Shown: in pieces, positions 1 through 6,665 of the stretch
How the letters are laid out: each line of letters starts with the position of its first letter
Numbering within the stretch: the first letter of the stretch is position 1
Origin: an uncultured Prevotellaceae bacterium
GTDB taxonomy: Bacteria; Bacteroidota; Bacteroidia; Bacteroidales; Bacteroidaceae
NCBI GenBank assembly: GCA_947176655.1
Contig: CAMWRK010000042.1
Location: forward strand, 1 to 12,248
Direction of reading: 5' to 3'
DNA: 12,248 nucleotides
Program-made: the position numbers and the translations under genes
Notes under the pieces: generated by a model
What the model was told of the DNA's origin: nothing
What the model saw: the letters and a program-made list of their open reading frames with translations, nothing else
Database searches by the model: none

Positions 1-2
1 AC

Positions 3-143
3 GACTCTACGCTACTTGATTTTGACACATATAAAATTCAGAACCCACCAGGCTCTTATGATGTGTTAATATCAAAAGGAGAAGATGACCAAAACTATAT
101 AATAACTTGTCTGGATTACGATGACAAGCAAAATATGTTTTAG
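3..143 (+). CDS. C-terminal end of an unidentified protein (5' end outside window)
   Basis: An open plus-strand frame enters from the left edge and gives 46 residues before a TAG at 141-143. The other two plus frames are interrupted within the first 70 bases. The peptide reads like a genuine folded C-terminus, with alternating hydrophobic and polar residues (for example YDVLIS and YIITCLDYDD) that suggest beta strands, and it is fairly acidic. No family can be recognised from so short a piece. Its stop codon overlaps the stop codon of the TPR-CHAT gene on the other strand, so the two genes converge with no spacer and no hairpin terminator is visible between them. Whether it belongs functionally with the protease operon cannot be told. 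Confidence 0.6.
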   Translation, partial: DSTLLDFDTYKIQNPPGSYDVLISKGEDDQNYIITCLDYDDKQNMF

Positions 144-2764
144 TTAAGCAGAACGAAGGCTGCCCATTTGTCGGGGCTATAACCTTTGGCTCGTAAAATG
201 AGTTGTGCAGAGATAAGTGCCTCATCGGGCTCTTTGCCTGCGATTAAACCGTTGTAGAACTCTGTCATTAGTTCTGCGGTGGCTCTGTCATCAACGTTCC
301 ATAGGCTCATTAATATACTTTGTGCTCCCGCTAACTTGAAGGCTCTTTGCAGACCATATACACCCTCTGAATTATATTCGCCAAGACCGGTCTGACAAGC
401 CGAAAGAACAACCAGTCGGCATCCGCTTAAATCCAACTTGGCAATTTCGTCTGCTCTGAGAATCCCATCAGTATCATTCAAGGACGATGCAAGGCTGTCC
501 GAAGACCAATACTTCTGGGAATTAGCAAACAACAATCCTGAGTTTTGCATTGGATTTGTAAATGTGCCAGAGTCGTGGAAGAATCCATGAGTAGAAACAT
601 GAAGAATATAGTCCTTCTTGTGACTGCGAGCGGTAAATGATTTCTCAGTCGCTGAGTTGCCGGACACAACTGTAGCCTTACCTCCATTGTTTCGGAGAAG
701 ACCGGCAATCTGATTTACCTCTGTCAAGGAGTTGGGCAGTCTTCCGAGGACATCGCCACGCATTATGCCTCTTGTCTGTGATATACCTGAAGGTAGCGAA
801 TCATTAGCGCCGTAATCAACACCACCCCACAATACTGAGGATTTTGCCAAAAGGTTTATTTTATCAATAGTCTTGATTGTAGGAATATCAGAAGGTGAGC
901 CGACAACATGTATATTGGCTATATCTGCTAAAATGCGACCTCGATTATCAACAGGAAGTGCATTGAGTGAGATTTGATTGAAGATTCCCGACGTGGCCAG
1001 ATAGACATTTTTATCTGTTATGAATGGCTTGATGCCGCCTAACAAACTATTGACGGATTCGCTGTCCACATATATGGCACCGGGCTTCTTTGTCAACTTC
1101 GATATTTGCTCTTTAGTTCCGATTGGCTTGTATATCACCTTCCCGGATTTGTCAAGCAACAATGCAAACATGGTCTTGTTCCCCTCAACTATTTGCATCG
1201 CTATATCTTCCTTACCAAGAGATTTCTTCAACTGAGCGAGTGACATATTGGAGGTCTCATTTTCGCGTCTAAAGTCTCGACTTACATTGGCTATCTCAGA
1301 CTCCAGTGCAGCAATCTCGCCTTCAAGTCTCTTTTTTGCGTAAAAGTTACCCGGACCGGTAACATATTGACGCGAGACAAGTTCCTGTGAGGCTTCAATG
1401 AATCGATTATATTTTTGAGTAAGTTCAATGTCTCCCATTGCTGCAATAGCATTGCCGACAGATGTTTCAGAGCGGAGAAGCAACCCTTTCAAGAACATAT
1501 TATTCTCAAAAGTAGTCTTTGCCAACTTATCGGAAGGATGCGATTCCATAAGCCTATTGGCATAGGAGAACAACGGCTTAAACTGCTCAATGAAATATTC
1601 ACGTTGAGCAGAAGTCATTCCGGTAAAGTTATTGGCTATCTGTTCTCGCAGGGCTTCACTCGCCTCAACAACTCTTTCCGTCAAGGTTTTCCAATCCTTG
1701 TCTTTCTCAAGGTACTTAAACTCTAAAGCGTGGGCTACAGCATATTCAATATCCCCTTTATCATAAGTGTCATCTATCTGATATAGGTACTTATTGAGCA
1801 ATCTACGTCCGTCTTCAACATCATGGAGCTGATAGCAGTATTCTGAAAGTTCTCCCAATCGGCTGTAGATTACAGTATTGTATTCTAATGAATCGGCGAT
1901 TTGCAATGCAAACTCCAGATAATGACGAGCGGCAATCCGCTGGTCTTGTTCAATCAGCATTCTAATCAGTTCATTGAATAATTTGAGTTTATACAGCTGA
2001 TTGAAATCCTTGGAATTTGCTACTTTAATGGCGTAGTCTTCCATTTCAGCAATAGCAACAGCCGGATCTGTTAAATACTTACCTTGTATTAGCTCAAATC
2101 TAAAGCCGTCTTCAAATTTTCTGCCATTGAGAACCCCGTTTAGCTCCTCTTGATCTTCATCCCCAAGAAAATCCTCCAGATGATTCCAATCTGTTGATTC
2201 GTGGAGTGTCTTCATCTGGCTGTAATATTTTTGAACGTTGGCAATATCACCCATCTTAAGATATATGCGATATTCCTCTTTCAGGAAACAGATATTTATT
2301 AAATCCTTGAATTGCTTAATCTGTGCGGGAGTCCAATCTTTAGGGGTATCACTAATAATTTTTTCATCAAACCATTTTCGCAAAAGTCGATATTGTTCCA
2401 GAGCCTTTGGATAATCGCCTGTATGAATATAGCAATCAGCGAGTTCCTGACGAAATGCGTAAGGCTCTTTGGAGTTCTCAATCAAATCTTTCTTAGTATC
2501 CATGAAGGCTATGGCTGCATGATACTTATGGTCTTCCACAAGTTCAGTAAAGACCTTGTCGGTCATGGAGTAGTTGAAAATATGTACCGCCTTGGGAAAT
2601 ATCAGTTCGGCAAAGAAAAGTAGGATGGCAATACTCAGCGCGGCACCGAGTATTGACAGAATGGCGTATATGTGCAGCGCAAAGAAATAGTACAATTCTC
2701 CGAAAAATCTACTGAAAAGTAACTTCTTCTTAACTGACCCTTGGTTATCTTCGATAATTTTCAT
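140..2764 (-). CDS. Membrane-anchored TPR-CHAT domain protein (caspase-like protease)
   Basis: This 874-residue protein combines a membrane anchor, helical repeats and a C-terminal CHAT domain, a clan CD cysteine peptidase fold related to caspases and separases. After a basic start (KKK at 12-14), a hydrophobic segment spans about residues 29-56. A canonical TPR lies near 101-134, followed by degenerate helical repeats to about 430 and a probable coiled coil near 476-515. The CHAT domain fills roughly 530-874 and carries both catalytic motifs: STHGFF with His726 and SACQTG with Cys790, then the family hallmark SLWNVDD and a C-terminal WAAF. The protease therefore looks intact. By the positive-inside rule the bulk would face the periplasm, although this is inference and CHAT domains often act in the cytoplasm. 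It is the last gene of the minus-strand operon, 24 bp after the preceding ORF, with no convincing promoter of its own. The substrate is unknown; nearby membrane proteins are candidates. Confidence 0.93.
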   Translation of the reverse strand: MKIIEDNQGSVKKKLLFSRFFGELYYFFALHIYAILSILGAALSIAILLFFAELIFPKAVHIFNYSMTDKVFTELVEDHKYHAAIAFMDTKKDLIENSKEPYAFRQELADCYIHTGDYPKALEQYRLLRKWFDEKIISDTPKDWTPAQIKQFKDLINICFLKEEYRIYLKMGDIANVQKYYSQMKTLHESTDWNHLEDFLGDEDQEELNGVLNGRKFEDGFRFELIQGKYLTDPAVAIAEMEDYAIKVANSKDFNQLYKLKLFNELIRMLIEQDQRIAARHYLEFALQIADSLEYNTVIYSRLGELSEYCYQLHDVEDGRRLLNKYLYQIDDTYDKGDIEYAVAHALEFKYLEKDKDWKTLTERVVEASEALREQIANNFTGMTSAQREYFIEQFKPLFSYANRLMESHPSDKLAKTTFENNMFLKGLLLRSETSVGNAIAAMGDIELTQKYNRFIEASQELVSRQYVTGPGNFYAKKRLEGEIAALESEIANVSRDFRRENETSNMSLAQLKKSLGKEDIAMQIVEGNKTMFALLLDKSGKVIYKPIGTKEQISKLTKKPGAIYVDSESVNSLLGGIKPFITDKNVYLATSGIFNQISLNALPVDNRGRILADIANIHVVGSPSDIPTIKTIDKINLLAKSSVLWGGVDYGANDSLPSGISQTRGIMRGDVLGRLPNSLTEVNQIAGLLRNNGGKATVVSGNSATEKSFTARSHKKDYILHVSTHGFFHDSGTFTNPMQNSGLLFANSQKYWSSDSLASSLNDTDGILRADEIAKLDLSGCRLVVLSACQTGLGEYNSEGVYGLQRAFKLAGAQSILMSLWNVDDRATAELMTEFYNGLIAGKEPDEALISAQLILRAKGYSPDKWAAFVLLN

Positions 2765-2771
2765 ATCTTTG
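2764..2771 (+). promoter_or_regulatory. Candidate Bacteroidota promoter for the antisense small membrane gene
   Basis: TATCTTTG matches the Bacteroidota -7 consensus TAnnTTTG exactly. A TTG at 2741-2743 lies 20 bp upstream, a suitable position for the -33 element. The box ends only 8 bp before the ATG at 2780, so a transcript from here would have almost no leader. It overlaps the start codon of the TPR-CHAT gene on the other strand. A chance match is possible. Confidence 0.45.
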
Positions 2772-2779
2772 TACTCTGT

Positions 2780-3010
2780 ATGAGCGCACTACAAGTTGTA
2801 AAATACGTTATCGCATTTGCGATTTGTTATTTCTCGTTTGTGGTACTTCAACGTCACTATACGGAAAAGATGACGTGGGTAGATGCGATGAAAGAGGGTG
2901 GCAAACATATTGGAATCGGACTGGTTCTTACCATAGGCAGTCCGGTTGGGATTTTTATTCTCGGAATTATTGCCGTCTTCATCATCCTTACACTTGGCGA
3001 TGCTCTGTAA
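2780..3010 (+). CDS. Small two-helix membrane protein, antisense to the end of the minus-strand membrane gene
   Basis: A 76-residue protein starts at ATG 2780. Two hydrophobic segments are evident, about residues 7-23 and 46-72, joined by a charged loop containing EKMTWVDAMKEGGK. An earlier in-frame TTG at 2741 is possible but would lie upstream of the candidate promoter, so the ATG is preferred. The gene lies entirely opposite the minus-strand genes and covers the last 73 codons of the five-helix membrane protein. Codons on the two strands are in register (position 2 facing position 2), so hydrophobic NTN codons here appear as hydrophilic NAN codons opposite. At most one of the two readings is likely to be under selection. 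The helix-loop-helix pattern, the promoter match and the odd tail of the opposite protein favour this one. Family unknown. Confidence 0.5.
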   Translation: MSALQVVKYVIAFAICYFSFVVLQRHYTEKMTWVDAMKEGGKHIGIGLVLTIGSPVGIFILGIIAVFIILTLGDAL

Positions 3011-4045
3011 GTCGAATTGAAGTCTTTCGACAAAAGAGATTGCCCAATTACAATCTATAGGTTTTTTATCAACCCTTATTGCCACGCAACATTTGGGGCT
3101 GTTGACATCTAAAACCATCATCACATCAAAATATGCCGGAATTGAATCGATAGTCGTTTCATAGGTCGTTGAGAAAACTCTTTTACCCGAAACAATTGTA
3201 TCGGTAAAGGAGATTTCATTTAATTTGCCAAACTCTCCATCCGTCTTCGCTGATAGTGTCCCTAAGGAAGCGACCAAAACTTGATTGTAAGTCCGAGCTT
3301 CCGGTTTATCGCATCGCCCGGAGGCGAGGTAAATCCGACTTACCGAATCAGCCGACATTATCGTTGGTAAAGTCTCTATTTTATCTTCAATATATAATGT
3401 GTCGGATGGTTGTGTCCATTTATCCCATTCACGCTGCGATGTAAACAAGACATAACCATCGCTAACTTCGCCTTGTTTGAGATTTAACGCTTCAACACTA
3501 ACTCGCTTGCAGTATTTCGATATTTGATACTGTTGCCATCCCCCATATACTCCTACAACAACGAAAGCGAGCATCAGTCCGATCCAAACCCAGCCGGATG
3601 GCCCGAATCTGCGTTCACTTTTAGGGAAACGACGCTTTATACCATTGGCAAAACAAAGATATAGGTAAAAGATAAGATAAAATGCCGGTCTCAAAAAGAA
3701 TGCAACACAATACGTCAATAGATCGTAAGTTGGAATCTGAGCCCTAATTGGGTCCATCAAGGTATATATGAAAACCAGTACTAACGACCACTTAAGAGAT
3801 GTTATGCAGTCGTTATCTCCCCTTAATGCCTTAATGACAGCATAGAAAGAATAAACACCCGCAATGATAAACAGGACAAAATACATCCATTCGACTATGC
3901 CGTAAGAAAGAAACGAGTCAAACCCGAAAGTAAAATAATGAGAAACTGCTCCGAATGACTGCATGAGCCAAACCGAGTAATATATGAATAGAAATATGTA
4001 GAGCCAAGTTGATGGCTTAAAGTTTATCTCTTTTTCGTTATCCAT
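2789..4045 (-). CDS. Five-helix inner-membrane protein with soluble C-terminal domain
   Basis: From the ATG at 4045 this is a 418-residue protein beginning MDNEKE. A longer in-frame start at 4090 would add 15 residues inside the caspase gene; the 4045 start overlaps that gene by only 22 bp and is preferred. Probable membrane helices lie near 13-29, 52-72, 84-98, 108-132 and 150-170. The loop around 137-147 is strongly basic (KRRFPKSERR) and probably cytoplasmic, which would place the C-terminal domain (about 171-345) outside. That domain looks alpha/beta, with strand-like stretches such as FDVMMVLDV and a final helix near WAISFVERLQF. The last 73 or so residues are polar and low in hydrophobic core, and they lie exactly antisense to the plus-strand membrane gene. 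They may be a non-conserved extension. No family is recognised with confidence; its place between two proteases suggests a membrane partner or sensor. Confidence 0.8.
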   Translation of the reverse strand: MDNEKEINFKPSTWLYIFLFIYYSVWLMQSFGAVSHYFTFGFDSFLSYGIVEWMYFVLFIIAGVYSFYAVIKALRGDNDCITSLKWSLVLVFIYTLMDPIRAQIPTYDLLTYCVAFFLRPAFYLIFYLYLCFANGIKRRFPKSERRFGPSGWVWIGLMLAFVVVGVYGGWQQYQISKYCKRVSVEALNLKQGEVSDGYVLFTSQREWDKWTQPSDTLYIEDKIETLPTIMSADSVSRIYLASGRCDKPEARTYNQVLVASLGTLSAKTDGEFGKLNEISFTDTIVSGKRVFSTTYETTIDSIPAYFDVMMVLDVNSPKCCVAIRVDKKPIDCNWAISFVERLQFDLQSIAKCKDDEDGNNSENKNPNRTAYGKNQSDSNMFATLFHRIYPRHLFRIVTLKYHKREITNRKCDNVFYNL

Positions 4046-5052
4046 AATGAGATTACGATTATAAGAGGGATTAATACAATCAGGCTCCAAATCCAGAGTG
4101 TGATTCTATTACCTTCTGGGGTGGTGGATGGAGACTGTGGCTGTGGTTCCAGTGGTATGATTTTTACCGGTGCTTCCCATCCTATTGTGTTGCGGATTGA
4201 CGGGACTTGTCCATGAAATTGCAGTGTCTTGTCATTCTCCATGCCGGAGTAGATTGTCGTCAAGAACTCCATCATATCCAACAATCCCACTCTCCTGTAA
4301 GCCTCCGAAAAATAATATGTCAATGAGCCATAACCTTTGCCGTCCTCAACGACTTCATAATTCCGTTGATCACTCCTACAAGCACTAATGTATATGACAT
4401 TGCTCATATCCGGCAAAGTCGCCAAGGCTGATGAATCTTGGTTGTGATATGCTTCCCGCAAGGAGTCAATCTTCTCATCCGGTAGATTCTCAGCACCGAA
4501 TATTTCATCTGTGCCACGGTAAATTTCTTTATCATCATCAGCCGTCTTATCCATGGAATCACTATGACAGGCATCTATTACAGCAATAACAAGACCGTTG
4601 GGGCCTACAGTCCGACGAAAACGATCTATAGCGATGCCGAAAGAATTATCTGTTAGATGGTTTTCGCCCATATACGATGTAGTCTTTCTTTTTCCTGCGT
4701 TGTAAGGGATTATGGCTTCATCCACTCCGTCAATCTCATCATTTGATGTACTTGTAAGAATCTGCTGGCCATGTCCGGAGAAGTGAATGATAATAGTATC
4801 TCCTTTGGCTGCTGTATTTGATAGATTTGATAATAAGTCTTTGATTCCGTATAGAGTTGCTTGATTATCTTCTAACGATATAGCAGAGGGAAATACCGCC
4901 TTTATCAGAAGCACGTCATTGTGGGCGTTAAGTTTATTCCAACCCGATGATTCAGGATATTCAGATATGCCTATGGAAAGCACTCTCACATTGCCAAGGA
5001 GTCCAATGTAAGAAAACAATGCCAATATGAGTATAAGACATAATCTTTTCAT
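4024..5052 (-). CDS. Exported, membrane-anchored caspase-family (C14) peptidase
   Basis: This 342-residue protein is a metacaspase-like cysteine peptidase. Residues 1-20 form a typical signal peptide, and the caspase fold starts directly after it with RVLSIGISEY. The catalytic dyad is visible: His94 in HFSGHGQ and Cys162 in IDACHSD, followed by the usual later strand YISACRSDQ near 221-229 and the GYGSLTYYF motif near 240-248. After a proline-rich stretch (about 300-312) a hydrophobic helix at about 317-338 ends in KKR, consistent with a C-terminal membrane anchor and a periplasmic catalytic domain. Family members normally cleave after Arg or Lys in the bacterial/plant type, but specificity cannot be read here. 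The start is firm because ATGA (5049-5052) overlaps the stop of the upstream gene, indicating translational coupling. It is the second gene of the operon. Confidence 0.93.
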   Translation of the reverse strand: MKRLCLILILALFSYIGLLGNVRVLSIGISEYPESSGWNKLNAHNDVLLIKAVFPSAISLEDNQATLYGIKDLLSNLSNTAAKGDTIIIHFSGHGQQILTSTSNDEIDGVDEAIIPYNAGKRKTTSYMGENHLTDNSFGIAIDRFRRTVGPNGLVIAVIDACHSDSMDKTADDDKEIYRGTDEIFGAENLPDEKIDSLREAYHNQDSSALATLPDMSNVIYISACRSDQRNYEVVEDGKGYGSLTYYFSEAYRRVGLLDMMEFLTTIYSGMENDKTLQFHGQVPSIRNTIGWEAPVKIIPLEPQPQSPSTTPEGNRITLWIWSLIVLIPLIIVISLWITKKR

Positions 5053-5969
5053 GACACTCCAAAGTGTTGCATGAGCAACATCATCTTTTCAAGTTCATAG
5101 TCAATTTTTTCCTGTGTGAAGCCCAGTCTGCCAAAGATAGCATAGAACTTTTCTATCCTTGCTTCATTGGGCCCCGATAGATCAAGAACGAATGGAAACA
5201 CCGGCATAAGCTTCATAATTAGGTCTTCATCTTTCCCATTATCAAGAATGGCAATTACTCCCGATTCCCCAATCTGATTAAGTTGCTTTTGCGCCTCGCT
5301 GTAATTGACTTGGAAGTTGAGTAATAGGTTTGAAAACTGCGGGAGATTCTTAAAGCCACTGACAGGACTCCCATCAGCTGTGTATACCATCTGAGCGACA
5401 TTTACCCATGCTAATTTTTCATCAAGAGTGAAATTGTCATACATGCCTCTAACAAGATCGACAGGATTTTCAGATCCTTCGATTGACGGCTGGGAGCCAA
5501 AAATATATTCACCTGCAGAATCCTTTAGGCCACGCTCATTATTTATCTTGATTTGGTGTTGACGGATAGCAATTGAGGCTTCTTCGCAGAAATGGTTAGC
5601 AACATCCTGCTGACGAAAGGTTTCTGCTTGTCGCATATTGTCGAATTGCATCTTTTTTACCAGTTCGACATGATAAAATTTGTATTTTAGCGTAATTGAC
5701 AATGATCCGGTGCTGTAATAGAGATTGATAATCATATTGGCATGATTGTCATCAAAGAGATTCAGCATACGCGGGTCATCCTTAAACTTTATGACCTCTC
5801 CTTTTCCATTCATCAATAAGTCATTGATGCGGGTGATTAGGATATTGAACTTCTTCTCCAAAGGGTTCTCATGGAGTTCTGAACGGTCCTTCATCAACGA
5901 GCGACTGAAAGGAAGGAATATCATCGCAATAAGTGTGATGATAAGAAGTACAACAAGTGTAGTCGTCAT
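5049..5969 (-). CDS. N-terminally anchored protein with possible TerB-like helical domain
   Basis: This 306-residue protein is the first gene of the minus-strand protease operon. Residues 3-20 form one hydrophobic segment, followed by a basic patch (RSLMKDR), which suggests that the rest faces the cytoplasm. The middle part (about 40-105) mixes strands and helices, and 106-145 is helical. The C-terminal region (about 180-300) is all-helical. It contains AQMVYTADGSPVSG and, about 70 residues later, LDLSGPNEARIEKFYAIFGRLGFTQE, a spacing that recalls the two acidic half-repeats of TerB-like domains. That assignment is only a pattern impression; no definite family is claimed. The ATG is 31-38 bp downstream of a TAACTTTG promoter element on the minus strand, and the stop overlaps the caspase start by ATGA. 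Confidence 0.82.
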   Translation of the reverse strand: MTTTLVVLLIITLIAMIFLPFSRSLMKDRSELHENPLEKKFNILITRINDLLMNGKGEVIKFKDDPRMLNLFDDNHANMIINLYYSTGSLSITLKYKFYHVELVKKMQFDNMRQAETFRQQDVANHFCEEASIAIRQHQIKINNERGLKDSAGEYIFGSQPSIEGSENPVDLVRGMYDNFTLDEKLAWVNVAQMVYTADGSPVSGFKNLPQFSNLLLNFQVNYSEAQKQLNQIGESGVIAILDNGKDEDLIMKLMPVFPFVLDLSGPNEARIEKFYAIFGRLGFTQEKIDYELEKMMLLMQHFGVS

Positions 5970-6006
5970 TATTGCTTATGTGGTTTATATTGGAGAAAAT
6001 TAGATG

Positions 6007-6014
6007 CAAAGTTA
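6007..6014 (-). promoter_or_regulatory. Promoter -7 element for the protease operon
   Basis: Read on the minus strand this is TAACTTTG, an exact match to the Bacteroidota -7 consensus TAnnTTTG, followed by C. It lies 37 bp upstream of the first gene's ATG at 5969, giving an expected leader of about 30 nt. No clear TTG -33 element is seen at the right spacing, so the promoter may be weak or activator-dependent. Confidence 0.6.
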
Positions 6015-6015
6015 A

Positions 6016-6055
6016 CGAAAAATCGGTAGAGATTGAGGATATTCAGCGAAAAATC
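6016..6055. repeat. Direct repeat of CGAAAAATC in the divergent promoter region
   Basis: The 9-mer CGAAAAATC occurs at 6016-6024 and 6047-6055, start to start 31 bp, close to three helical turns. The match extends loosely as AnCGAAAAATCnnTA (12 of 15 positions). Each copy abuts the -7 element of one of the two diverging promoters (1-2 bp away). It might be an operator pair, but similar A-rich words also occur by chance inside coding sequence elsewhere in the window. Confidence 0.3.
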
Positions 6056-6065
6056 ACTAATTTTG
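6033..6065 (+). promoter_or_regulatory. Promoter for the sigma/anti-sigma pair
   Basis: TTG at 6033-6035 and TAATTTTG at 6058-6065 match the Bacteroidota -33 and -7 elements with a 22-bp spacer. Transcription would begin around 6070, about 25 nt before the ATG at 6096, with an A-rich stretch (CACAAAAAAT) just ahead of the start. This also rules out the in-frame ATG at 6033 as the sigma-factor start. The element resembles the housekeeping type, so autoregulation by the encoded sigma is not evident. Confidence 0.65.
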
Positions 6066-6095
6066 CGCGTAATTGCGAATATCCGCACAAAAAAT

Positions 6096-6659
6096 ATGCC
6101 CTACGACTACGACAACATAGTTCATGAGTTCTTCGAGGAGCTGAAACCGCTCTTTGTCAACTATCTGCGCAAGAACTTCCCACTTACCTACGATGAAATA
6201 ATGGACATCTATACTGATGTCTGGATTGACGTGCGCAATAACATTCAAAGAGGTAAGGTTGAAAAAGGCACAAAATGGAAGGCTTATATTCTCAAGATGG
6301 GATGGTATCAAGCTAACAAGGTAGCCACAAGAAGACCTTATGATGTTGACTCTTACGATGACGAGAAATTCAACCGTGACAATTTTGAAAGACAATACTC
6401 GCAGGAAAAGGAGGCCGAGACATCAATCTATGAAGATCCGGATATGCAGGCTGTCCTCGCAGCAGAATTGAGTTATATACCCGATCCATGCAATAAGATT
6501 CTGAAGTTGTATTACTTCGATGAATTGTCTATGAAGGAAATCGCCGATTCGATGAATTATAGCACTTCTCGCAGTGCGATCACCACGAAGAATCGCTGTA
6601 TGGATAAGTTAAAGGCTCGTGTTGTTAACGCGGTGCGTCGCCTTGGTATATTAGGTTAA
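6096..6659 (+). CDS. ECF-like RNA polymerase sigma-70 family factor
   Basis: From ATG 6096 the product is 187 residues, a usual size for extracytoplasmic-function sigma factors. The N-terminal half corresponds to region 2: a helix LFVNYLRKNFPLTYDEIMDI, then TDVWIDVRNNI, and a basic WYQANKVATRR near residues 70-80 where -10 recognition and melting residues lie. A polar acidic linker (about 85-120) precedes region 4, a helix-turn-helix with YIPDPCNKILKLYYFDELSMKEIADSMNYS near 127-156, in which the SMKEIADSMNYS stretch forms the turn and recognition start. It would direct RNA polymerase to a small regulon, probably in response to an envelope signal relayed by the membrane protein encoded 6 bp downstream. 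The upstream in-frame ATG (6033) lies within the promoter and was not used. It is transcribed divergently from the protease operon. Confidence 0.88.
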   Translation: MPYDYDNIVHEFFEELKPLFVNYLRKNFPLTYDEIMDIYTDVWIDVRNNIQRGKVEKGTKWKAYILKMGWYQANKVATRRPYDVDSYDDEKFNRDNFERQYSQEKEAETSIYEDPDMQAVLAAELSYIPDPCNKILKLYYFDELSMKEIADSMNYSTSRSAITTKNRCMDKLKARVVNAVRRLGILG

Positions 6660-6665
6660 AACGTA

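Noticed and set aside
1415..1726. Plus-strand open frame of 103 codons inside the TPR-CHAT gene
   Set aside because: It is a shadow of a well-supported protease gene, with no promoter, no start context and no recognisable protein character. The same applies to plus-strand frames at 1020-1235 and 2312-2623.
4046..4090. Upstream start of the five-helix membrane protein at 4090
   Set aside because: The extra 15 residues lie within the caspase gene's C-terminal anchor region and look like an out-of-frame reading; ATG 4045 gives a normal small overlap.
6033..6095. Longer N-terminus of the sigma factor from an in-frame ATG at 6033
   Set aside because: It lies at the -33 element and upstream of the TAATTTTG box; sigma homology begins after MPYDYD at 6096.
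6057..6395. Minus-strand open frame opposite the sigma factor
   Set aside because: It is a shadow of the sigma-70 gene, whose domains are clear; the antisense product shows no family features.
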